This document shows, in pieces, positions 14,077 through 23,863 of a stretch of DNA of 48,106 bases. The number at the start of each line of letters is the position of its first letter. Positions within the stretch are counted from its first letter, which is position 1. The notes under the pieces are model-generated. The model was given only the letters and a program-made list of their open reading frames with translations, did no database searches and was not told the origin of the DNA. The translations under genes and the position numbers were made by a program. Source of the stretch: Acanthamoeba lenticulata (taxonomy: Eukaryota; Discosea; Longamoebia; Acanthamoebidae); assembly GCA_002179805.1 (NCBI GenBank), contig NAVB01000520.1, forward strand, positions 1 through 48,106, given 5' to 3'.

Positions 14077-17000
14077 TTAGCTGCGCTCGAGACGAACGAT
14101 GAAGGTGCGGATCTCCATCGGGCGCAGCTCGACGACGGGCAGCTCGGCGCTCACCTCCTTCGAAAGCGGAGCAGAGAAAGAAGAAGACGAAGAGGCGGTT
14201 TTCCACTTGTAGCGGCGGACTTCGCTCTTGAGCTGGTTGCCCGAGAGGCTCATCTCCGAGACCTTGATCACGCGAAGGCGCTTGAACAAGGTCGACAGGT
14301 TGACCTGGGCCGGCCGCGAGAGCGTCGCGTCCTCGTCCACGGCGTAGATGTGGTGCAGACGCAGCAGGACCTCGCCCGTCAGCGGGAGCGTGCGCAGGTT
14401 GAGCAGGTGCACGTTGGGCGGCAGCGCCGCCGCCAGCGGCAGGTAGGTGTCGTTGTAGGTGCCAAACCACGCGTCCGCATTGCCCTGTGGGTTGTGTTTT
14501 AAAGCCAAAAGTGACGTCAGCATGCGCTGGCCTCGGGCGAGGATGACGTCAGCAAGTCTCAGCGCGAGTCGTGGCGCGTACAGCAAAGTCGGCAAAGAGG
14601 AGGGCAGGCGGGTTGTTGATGTTGTAGGCCATCGTGCGGAGAGCGCGGCCGGCCGAGGCGACCGGGGTGAAGGCCAGGCGGTGAACGGTGCGCACGGCTT
14701 CGGTCTCGTTGAGGGGCTCGCCCACGCCGCGGTAGTCGTCGTGGAGGAGGCGGCGGTGGAGCATGACCTCGAGCTCGCCGTCGGCCACGCTGCCGCAGGC
14801 CTGGCTGCGGTCGTTGACGATCGTCAGCTGCGAGTCGCCGCTCCGCAGGAAGGCGGCCGAGTTCATCGGGTAGTAGTTGCCCGCCACGGGCTCGGTCACG
14901 TTGAGGGGCCACGTCGGGCGGAAGTTGAAGCGCCGCTTCTGCATCTCTTGGCCCTGCGAGTCGGTGAACCACGTCTGGCCGGTGCTGAAGCCGCTCGTGG
15001 CGTAGCGCGTGATGACCTCCTTCCCGAGGCCGTCGGAGATGTCGATGGGGCCCACCGTGTATTCGAACTCGAGGAAGGGCTGGTCGGCGTAGAGCCGCAC
15101 AGTCTGCGTCGCCCACGAGTTGAACACCTGCCTCACCTCTGGTGGTGGCGGTGATGAAGGAGACGTCATGCGGCTGACGTCAGCATGTTGTCGACAATAA
15201 AGGAGCGAGTAGAGGGAAGAGGCAAAGAAGAAGAAGACGAACCAGAGGACAGGGAGCCGTTGAGGAGCTGGATGGAGGGGATGTCGTTCCTGTTCATGGT
15301 GAACGGGTTGGACGAGTTGGGGCGGAAGATGTAGGCGCCGCTCGGCTGGCCTGACTCGACATTGTTGCCCGTGCTCGAGTTGTACCAGTAGAGACCCTGG
15401 TCGATGACCACCTTGCGACCGGTCTGGAGGTCTTCGATGAGGGCGAGGCGGTTGGTGGAGCCCGAGAAAGTGGCCCTCAGGTACTTGTTGGAAAGGACGA
15501 CGTCCGCGTTGGGGGCGGTGCTGCTCGGGCCGACCACGGGCCTGTGGGCCACCACGTTGTTGAAGGGCAGCTTCATCGCAGAGCCGCGCTGCAGGACGAG
15601 CGAGATGTAGCCCATGGGCGGGAGGTCGAGCGAGAACTCGACGGTGTAGGGCAGGCCGTTCTGGTCACCGCTCTTGATCACTTGCGACGCGATGGCCACC
15701 TTGGAGCGCGTCAGCACTACACGCATTTCGCGAATTCCATCAGATTTTGGCTTCGTAGAACGGAATTCTAAGCAGGCGAAAGAAAAAGGCGCGAACCCTG
15801 GACATCAGCAACAGGGACGGGGATGCGGAAGTTGAAGGTACGGGTCCAGGCCAGCGGGTTGTAGGCCACCATGGGCACAGCTTGAAGCGAGGACAGGAGG
15901 GCCGTGCCTGGGCACACGCTCATGTTGAGGTAGGGACAGAAGTCGAAGCGAGGCAGACGAGCGCCTGAACCGCGGGCAAGCAGGCGGCCCACGACGTCAG
16001 ACACCACCTCCTGTGCGTGCACGCTGCCGATCGACAGCCGCTCGGCGTAGTCTGTCCTCTTGATTAGCCAGAAGAAAACCAATAACAGCAAGAAGAAGTA
16101 CGTACCGTCAGCGACATGCTGCTTCTCTGTGCCGGCGACGGCGTCGTGGTGCTGGGCGACGCCCATGGCCTGAGCGAGCCGTTCGTACTTGGCGATGTTC
16201 TCCTGCGTGACGCTGCCGTCAACGTCACCGCGTGCCGTTGTCATGAGCTTCTCCGTTGCGTGGAGCAGGTTGGACCTCGTGCGCACGTAGCCTGCGGGGA
16301 GGCAGGGCGCACTACGCGTGAGCCTTTAGAGGCTTTTGCTCTCTAGAGAGGTGGAAGACGCACCCTTGAGGGCCGGACGGGAGGTGAAGTAGCCAGTCCA
16401 GAAGCAGTGGGGGCAGTCAGCATAGGGGAAGAAGTCGTCGGTCTTGACGGTCCAGGCGATGTTCTTCTCCTCGGCCGCCCTGTGCACGTACTAATAGCGC
16501 AAGAAACGACGTGAGGAATTACGTTCTAGAAGCCAGGCAAGAAGTAGCCGTACCTCGATGTAAATGGAAGGGGTGCTGTAGAGCAACTTGACACCATACT
16601 CGGGACGGTCGTTGATGTAGCGCATGAGCTTGTCCATGTTCTGTCGGCACAAAAGTAAAATAAAATAAATAAATATTTGTTGAAGTAGAGCGGTAGAAGG
16701 GAAGGGAAGGGAAGGGAAGAAGACCTTGAAGTTGATGTTGGCGTTCTCGTACTGGAAGTCCGAGCCAAACGCGAGCAAAAGGTTGTTGGTCTTGTAGGCC
16801 AGCTGGCGACGCTTCATCTCGGCCACCAGCTTGTCGGCACGCTCCTTGATGTTGACATTGAACAGGCGCGGGTCATCCTGGATCGGCGGCGTGTCGTCGC
16901 ACTGGAAGCAGAAGCCGTCGGGCGGCCCGTAGCCGTCTGCGTAATAGATTTTAAAACAATTAGAACACAACTTTAATTTTTATTGTTTCAAAAAGGGGAA

Positions 17001-18286
17001 ATAGTTTGCGTACCATACATGACCGAGGTGAAGATCTCGGTCTCGGCGCCGAGGGACTGCGAGCCGCGCCACACGATCTCCATCTCCTGCGTCTTGTTGC
17101 GGATGGCGTAGTCCTGGTAGTCGATCCTCGCGAAGAAGAACGCTGGCGTGTGGCCACGCGGGTCAGCGCCTCAGCCTCATAGAGTATGGCACGGCAGGAG
17201 CTGACGAGGACGGTACCGTTGAAGCCCATCTGGGCGAAGAGCGACGCCTGCGTCGAAGCGTGGCCGAAGGGGTCTGTGGGCGATGAAGAGGAATGTGGCA
17301 TTAGCATTTAAATCAATCGACGTTGTCGTTGTTGTAGAGGATCAAGGCAAGCGACGCGAACCAATGTGCCAGCCGATGGTGGGGCGCACGCCAAACTCGC
17401 GCTCCAGGAAGAGGTGGCCCTCAGTCATCTGGTCGATCACCGCTGCAATGGTGCCAAGGTCGCGTTGATCAGCAACAACATGGATGGCGATGGATGATGA
17501 TGATGGGTAGGAGGGTACCGGGGTAGAGAGTGCCGGCCTCGTCGTTCATGCACCAGCCGCCGTTGATGAACTCAAGGCGACGCTCTCCGACGAGGTTGCG
17601 CACAATCATCTTCATGTCCTCAGACTGCTCGTGCCACCACCGCTCAAAGAAGGCGATCTCCACGTAGATGAACCTGTGCACAACAACGGGAAGAGGTGAG
17701 CTCCATGAACGATCATGAAGAAGAAAAGGCTAAGACTACTCGAGCGGTCAAAGCATCGCGAGGAGCGCAAACGCACCGACGCTCCGGGTTCTGCAGGAGG
17801 GCCTGGATGACCGAGTCCAGGATGTACTGGACGCCGGCATGCTGGATGGTGTTGTTGGCACCGTAGTAGTACTCGTCCACGGTCTTCAGCCAGCCCACGT
17901 CCTGTAGTGTACATACGCATGCGCGGGGTGTGCGTGGGGTTCGACGGGGTGTCGCGTCAGTATTATTTAAGGGCCCAATTTCACCACGGAACGGCCCGGT
18001 ATTGGCCAACCCGGGTTTGGGCGGTGGCTTCGCTCTCTTGGCGCGCTGAGATGCGCTGCGATCGAGTGGTGTTGACTCACTCGAGCAGGCTCTCCTTCAA
18101 GGCGAACCGAGCGAGAGGTGCTACAAAGAGAAAGCCAGAGCAGGGGCGTCCACGGTATCTCATAAAGAGGAAACGTACGTCGTGGGTGTGCGGGACGACA
18201 TGAACGTTTGTAACTTCTGCGTTCGCAGTGGCAAGGCCAAGAGCAATGGCGAAGAGGGCCACGGCGGCGAGGAGGCTGAGCCTCAT
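14077..18286 (-). CDS. Lysosomal alpha-mannosidase, glycoside hydrolase family 38
   Basis: Removes alpha-linked mannose from N-glycans in the lysosome. Fourteen minus-strand exons (18286-18179, 17901-17777, 17673-17519, 17442-17362, 17273-17217, 17142-17014, 16936-16725, 16640-16554, 16490-16364, 16291-16106, 16051-15797, 15716-15243, 15138-14582, 14484-14077) join in phase to 986 residues, the usual length for the class. A signal peptide (about 1-22) precedes the zinc-site motif HTHDDVGWLKT, which is split across intron 1 after residue 36. ARIDYQDYA holds the expected nucleophile (D183). [16 protein letters not shown] is the second metal/catalytic motif. The C-terminal beta domains contain VFNSW, the FEYTVGPI signature and the final EIRTFIV strand. 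For intron 11 I use the acceptor at 15717 (80-nt intron), which restores a natural VPVADVQV strand. No defect is seen. Confidence 0.95.
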
Positions 18287-18947
18287 CTTTGCGCTGCGGG
18301 GAGGGTTGTGGTTTGACTGAAGTGTTGCGACGCAAGGACAACCAATTTCTTTCCTTTCTTGTCGACAAACGTCGCCCCTTTTTGTCTGGCATTGCCCACA
18401 ACAGGCCAAGGCCGGGCTCATCACCCTTTTGCTTTGAGGGCTTGAGCTCCATCCCCTGCTCTACAACGAGCTCTGCACTCTCGTGCTGGACGAAAGGCCA
18501 AAGGTGAGCTGCTTTACAGGAGAAAAGCAGAGGCGAGTGAGGCACGACGTGAGAAAGGCACTCTCATTCCAGTCATTCCGGTGACCGAGTGAGGAAAGGA
18601 CACGCCCCTCTCCATCGCACCCGGTGGAAAACCCCTCACTTTCCTCTTTGCCTCCGCCCCTTGCCTTGTGCTCGCACGCCTGTGTGTCTGGAGCGACCGA
18701 GTAGAGAGCCCTTGCTCACTTGCCTTCATCCTTTTCTTTCCTTAAACACCAGCGAGGCAACAGGTACGCATCACGGGAAGAGAAGAGAAATGGACTAAGC
18801 GCACTGCGATCTGCGCTCGCATTTGAAGTGGAGTGATGGAGCGTTGAAATTGGCTGAAAAAGAGGAACAACGCTGTACAGTGTCGTATGGTTGCTGATCA
18901 GAGATTCATTGTGTTGTGTTGTGTTGTGTGAGCGCGCAGGTAACAAG
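18287..18947. promoter_or_regulatory. Divergent region between mannosidase and polytopic membrane protein
   Basis: These 661 bases separate two start codons. Nothing coding is supported. A GTGTT repeat (about 18909-18929) and a CAG just before GTAAC at 18937-18945 lie immediately upstream of the plus-strand ATG, so a 5' UTR intron end is possible but unproven. Confidence 0.45.
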
Positions 18948-21908
18948 ATGGCTTATCTCGAAGCCGTTTGGATGCTGGGGGCCAGCTTCCTTGGCACCCT
19001 GTTCCTCTTCATCACGTGGTTCCACCCGGCCTTCTCGTTGAACGAGGTCTTCTTCTTCTCGATTGTGTTCAGCATTCTGTCATCGAGCTGGATAGGCTTC
19101 ATCGTTCAGGGATTCTGGTACAACGAGTTCAACGAACAGGGCATTATCATCTCGAACGCCTTCTTCACTGTTCTTATGCTTCTCTACGCCAAGTCGGCCT
19201 TTAAGAAGGTCAAGATGGCAATTGAGAACTACCGCTCCATCACCGCCTCTGCCGCGGCCTCTATGTCCGGCAAGGCTGTCGATTCGCCTTACATGGCTAT
19301 GCTCAAGGACTACGTGCGTAACGGCAACGGCCTGATGTTCCACATTTTCGCCCTCCTCTGCTTCGCCATGTTCTACACCCTCTTCGATCACCACTCCCTC
19401 TCGATCGGCGAAGATGGTGCCTCCTACTCGGGCGGTGGTTGCTGGGGCGACATCGCTTTCCACTTGGACATCATCAGCTCTTTCCTGTATGGTCCCAACA
19501 TGAACTTCAAGCCGTGGGCTCTCGCCAACCCCATCTACTCGGGCACCACCCTCCAGTACACTCTGCTTCCCGATTACCACTCGGCCATGCTCATCAAGGG
19601 TGGCTTCTCCGTGCGCCACGCCTTCTTCGGCCCTGGTGTCCTCATGGCCTGGTCCATTTGCTGTCTTCTCTACTTCTACACGTTCCGCTTCACTGAGGGC
19701 AGCAAGGGTATGTTGTTTTTCTCGCAACGATCACTAATCAACAACGATCTTGGCCTCATCTTTGACCCGTTTCTCGCCCGCTGCAGCCGCCGGTTGGCTG
19801 GCCGTGTCCTTCTTCTGCTTCTCTGGTGGTGTGGGCTTCTTCTCCTGGATCCACAAGCACGGCATGACCTGGTCCGGTACGTGACGAAGCCTCCTTTTTG
19901 CTTCTTCTTTTATTTCTACCACTACTTCGAACTCACTGTCGTGTCGCCGTACTATGCGACAGGCCTGGTCGATAACGATTTTGCGCAGCACTGGGAGTAC
20001 GGCGAGCTCTTCTGGTTCCAGACGATCAGTCATGTCTTGATTCCTCAGCGGTATGTTCTCTTCTCCTTCTTCGGCACCCTTGACTACTCGAGAAACTCGA
20101 GACGCTCATGTTGTGATCTTTGTTTGTCTCCTTGTAGGCCAGCCCTGTTTGGCTACCCGGGCGTGTTGATGATCTTCATCCTCATCTGGACCGCCACCAG
20201 CGCTCCGCTCTGCTACTCGCTAACCCTGAAGGAGAAGAAGAGGATCTTCATCGTGGCCGGTATCGTGGCCGGCATGCTGCCTTTCTTCCAGGCCCACTCG
20301 TGGATGGGCGTCATGGCCGTGCTCGGCGTCTACGGCCTGTCGGAGACTTTCAAGTGGGTCAATGAGCCCTTCTACTTCCTCAACTGGCTGCGCTTTGGCA
20401 TCATCGCCGTTGTGTGGGCCTTCCCCCAGTTTGTCATCTTTGCTCAGCGCGGTAAGGAGTGGGGCTTTGCCCAGCTCAAGCCCCTCTGGTACATTAATAC
20501 CCTGATAATCTTCTTCGTAGTGTGGCTCTTCGTTTGCAAGGAAAAGCGGAATGATTGACTATGTTGGCTGCACAGGACCGACATGGCCTTCACCGGCTCG
20601 GGCAACCCGATCACGTTCTGGTTCTACGCGCTCGGTTTCTTCGTCTTCCTGAGCTTTGGCTTCTTCTTCACCCTCCCCGCCAAGCAAAAGTACGCCTCGA
20701 AACCTGCTCTCATCTCAGTCTCTGGTACGTTGCTTACAGTCTCTTGTTCTTGCTTTGCGCTTGCAGGCAGTGGTATCTGGGCCACCTGATCCTCTTCGTG
20801 CTGGCCAACTTGTTCCTGCTGCAGCCGTGGACCAAGGACAACATCAAGATCATCAACATCTACATGTTTGGCGCGTCGGCCGTCGTTGGCCACGGCCTCG
20901 TGCGCCTCTTCAACCGTGACAGCAGCGGAGTCAAGGGCAGGCGCGACAAGCTCTCGGCGCCGTCGCCTATCGTCTCGCCCCACCAGCGCTTCGAACAGTC
21001 GCAGTCGATCCTGTCCCCCATCTACGACTCGCCCGTCGTGGTCAAGTTCAACGAGTTCTGCGCCCATCCGTTCTTCCAGTCGGCCGCCTGGGCCACCGCC
21101 CTCAAGGTCATCGTCGTCCTGCTTGTCGTTTCCATGTGCTTCACCGGCGTCATCAGCGTCATCCGTGAGCGCAACCTGCACTGGCGGTTCCAAGACGCCG
21201 AGGACTTGGCTACCGGCCAGTGGATTATTGACAACACTTCCCCTAATGTACGTTGTCATCGTCCCCTTGCTCCACTCGCTTCATCCTTCCCTTTTTAACA
21301 CAATGCCTCTTTGGCTCGTGGCGATCCAGGCCGTCTTTGCCACCAGCGAGGGTCACATCGTGCCCGTCTCCACCAACGCTGGCCGCCAGCACGTGGCCGG
21401 ATATCCGGGTACGAACCTGTGTCTCCTCATCCTCATCTTTGTATTCTTTCTCTTCTAGTTCCTAATCGACTCGAGTTTATTGCATTTGCTTTTTGTTTGT
21501 TCAGGCTGGCTCTACTCGCACGCCTACAATGGTTGGTATGATCGTACGTTGCACGTGAAGGAAATGTGGAACGGCGACGTGCGGGCTTACGAGCGGTTCC
21601 GGGAATACAACGTCACGTTCTTGCTCCGTGAGTGGCACATGACCGTCAACGAGCCCTTTTTGAACGAGGTTCTTTTTCCCTTCTTGGCAGCCTTTTTACA
21701 GACATGGATTGGTGGTGGTGCAGCGCCACTTAGTGTTGTGGCACCGGTTCATGAGCTCACCCCACGAATACGTGTACAGTGCTGCTCGGAACAGTACAGG
21801 AGCCCATCGTCGCGCTACGTCGTCTACAAGGTTGAGAGATTCGAGAAGCCCGCGCCGCCTGTTGAGTCGCACGAGCAGCCGCACGAGCAGCCGCAGGAGC
21901 AGCAGTAA
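18948..21908 (+). CDS. Large multi-pass membrane protein, GT-C glycosyltransferase-like
   Basis: Eight exons (18948-19707, 19787-19876, 19963-20050, 20138-20488, 20576-20689, 20767-21247, 21330-21408, 21505-21908) give 788 residues. At least ten hydrophobic helices are visible. Conserved-looking loops include GEDGASYSGGGCWGD plus FHLDIISSF after the third or fourth helix (an acidic lumenal loop as in GT-C enzymes), LLPDYHSAML, NDFAQHWEYGE, HVLIPQRPALFG, and a soluble C-terminal domain beginning GQWIIDNTSPNAVFAT and continuing AGYPGWLYSHAYNGWYDR. From memory of family layout this resembles uncharacterised bacterial polytopic proteins of the DUF2079/PMT type more than STT3, since no WWDDP motif is present. 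A role in lipid-linked sugar transfer is inference. The last exon is uncertain near 21660-21800, where low-quality sequence could hide another intron. Confidence 0.75.
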
Positions 21909-22403
21909 GAAGCGGACGGCGCAATCTACATTCACACTGACCACCTGGGCGCGCCCATTTTCGTCTTCTTCTTCTTCTTCTTTCTCTCTCTACATGTAAA
22001 CCTCTCATGTGCTTCCCTCCTCGCCTACGTCTTCCTCCTCTCCTTGACCCTCTACACTACCGACATTAAGGGGACCTCCAAAGACTGGAAAAGCGAACTC
22101 AACGCGTGTTGTGCCGCATCCCCGCCGGCAGTGGCTGGCGTGTGGTGTGTGGCTCACCGCCTTTTGTGACCCCCCCCCCCCTTGGTTCAACAACTTCCCA
22201 AATACAAAAAATCAGCAGTTGATGACTAGACCACTGCTCCAGAGGAGGTCACCCTGGGACTGGAAGCTGTTGTGCTTTTGATGGACTTGCTGACAAGACA
22301 AACAGCGTGTGGCTCGGATGTACTTACATCAAACTACTGTACTGTCTTGTCGTGGATGATGCTTGTCCCTGCCGATGATCAGTGGGAAAAGAAAGCCACT
22401 TTA
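21909..22403. other. Convergent gap after the membrane-protein gene
   Basis: This is the 3' flank of the plus-strand membrane protein and of the minus-strand actin-related gene. It has TTCTTC and CTCTC runs near 21963-21995 and a C-run at 22171-22182. No RNA gene or supported coding exon is seen. Confidence 0.45.
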
Positions 22404-23666
22404 TCAGCTGAAGAGGAGTTGCCCAAGAAAACGCTGGCACGTACCATGCTCCTCGTACTCTGCTCGTGTGATGCAGGACTGGTCAAACGTTGGGCTCGAG
22501 GCCAGCTTACATCCGCCGATGTAGGCCAAGTACTTCCCGTTACTTGACGCGGACACTTGGATGGCACTTGGTTCGACCCCGAACTCAGCAAGCTCATGAG
22601 CTATTCGACTGTCCATACCGTCCAGCAGGCTCATGCCGCCAGCGAGCACCACGTTGGCCAACATGTCGCGCCTCGCCCCTTCCTCGCAGCTCATGAGCGC
22701 GCTGTAGGTCATCTCGTGGACGCCCTGGGGGATGCCGACGAGCCCATCCAGGGAAGGCTTGAAGAAGACCTCAGGTGCCATGTACCGCTCTTTGGTAACG
22801 AAAATCGCGGCTGCGCAGCCGATCTCGTAGCACCTCTCTAGCAGATGGTTGTACGGCTCTTCAGTGTTGCTTCTCACGTAGGAACAGACGTGCTCGAGCA
22901 ACTCCTTCGGTAGGCGGCCGAGGTAAGAAGAAGAAGACGACGAACTCGACACCTGTTGCTGCTGGCGGTGGAGAAGACGAAGGGCCTGGCCTTGTGGATT
23001 ATACTGTTGCTCAAAGTCTCGCTCGACGTAGCACAACTTCCAGGCGATGTCCGTCGCGATCATTCGATCGCTCGGGGAGCGATACTCGTAGCCCTTAGCG
23101 TTGAGCAGCTTCATGAGGTGGTCCGTGACGTGGTGGCCCCCGAGGTCTACTCTACGCACGGCTTCCTGGACCACCTTGCCGTCCTTGACTGGGAAGGCTC
23201 GCGTAGACTCATCGCCAAAGTCGACCACGAGGCCCGTCATGGGTCTGTTCAGCGCCATCAAGGACATTACAGCAGGTGAGGCCAGGCACAGGGCCGGTAC
23301 ATGAAGCTTCTCCAGCATGATCTCGGCCATCTTCTCGCGGTCGCAAGCAGAGCTCTGTGCGGGCTCAACGAGCACGCATGGTTGGTCCTCAGGCTGAACG
23401 CGTAGTGAACTGACAAAGGTGTAGTGCCAGAGCTTTTCCATAACGTCCCAGTCCACCACTTGGCCCTTTCTTATGGGCCTGGTGAGGTTGAGGATACCGC
23501 GCCTGCTCCAGGCGTCGTCGCCAAAGCTCGGTTCCGACGTGGCAAAAATCGTGCTCCTGGGCCGACCCATGATGGTTGGAAACCACTGAAGTGGTCGCTC
23601 ATCATCATCACTCGCGAAGCCCGCCTTGAGCAAGTCGCTCCCGTTGTCAACGACGACAACCTCCAT
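22404..23666 (-). CDS. Divergent actin-related protein, intronless
   Basis: A single exon encodes 420 residues from an ATG at 23666. Colinear actin features are clear: VVVDNGSDLLKAGFASDD (phosphate loop 1), FPTIMGRPR, RRGILNLTRPI, VVDWDVMEKLWHYTF, REKMAEIMLEKL, VVDFGDEST (phosphate loop 2, where actin has DSGDGVT), YVERDFEQQ, a GIPQGVHE segment, NVVLAGGMSLLDG (adenosine loop), and an ITRAEYEEHG C-terminus where actin has ISKXEYDE. The tip equivalent to the DNase-I loop is altered, and a Gln/Ser-rich insert lies after residue 240. It is therefore an actin paralogue or orphan ARP, not conventional actin, and I cannot place it in a numbered Arp class. Lack of introns in an intron-dense genome suggests retroposition or simply intron loss. 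Confidence 0.88.
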   Translation of the reverse strand: MEVVVVDNGSDLLKAGFASDDDERPLQWFPTIMGRPRSTIFATSEPSFGDDAWSRRGILNLTRPIRKGQVVDWDVMEKLWHYTFVSSLRVQPEDQPCVLVEPAQSSACDREKMAEIMLEKLHVPALCLASPAVMSLMALNRPMTGLVVDFGDESTRAFPVKDGKVVQEAVRRVDLGGHHVTDHLMKLLNAKGYEYRSPSDRMIATDIAWKLCYVERDFEQQYNPQGQALRLLHRQQQQVSSSSSSSSYLGRLPKELLEHVCSYVRSNTEEPYNHLLERCYEIGCAAAIFVTKERYMAPEVFFKPSLDGLVGIPQGVHEMTYSALMSCEEGARRDMLANVVLAGGMSLLDGMDSRIAHELAEFGVEPSAIQVSASSNGKYLAYIGGCKLASSPTFDQSCITRAEYEEHGTCQRFLGQLLFS

Positions 23667-23863
23667 GCAGAGGTACACTCTCGGCCACAAACTGGCTTTT
23701 TCTCTTTTTCTCTTTTTGGCTTATTTGTAGACAACGATTTCCTGAATGAATAAATCCAAAAATATTAAAAGTCGTTTCCTCTGTTTGGCGGGAAACGAGG
23801 AACGGCCGAACTGGCGCACACTACAAGGTGGACGCAAACTGTCATCATCAACTGATACATAGC

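Noticed and set aside
15768..15796. 29-nt intron 11 in the mannosidase gene
   Set aside because: In phase but far shorter than any other intron here and it adds unconserved residues; the acceptor at 15717 gives an 80-nt intron and a better family match.
18891..20558. Continuous 555-codon plus-strand frame
   Set aside because: It reads through three introns of the membrane-protein gene; the spliced frame restores conserved helices, so read-through is chance.
22272..22547. 91-codon plus-strand frame
   Set aside because: It overlaps the 3' end of the actin-related gene in antisense and shows no domain or splice support.
22570..22580. B-box-like GGTTCGACCCC
   Set aside because: Lies inside the actin-related coding sequence with no A box or acceptor stem around it.
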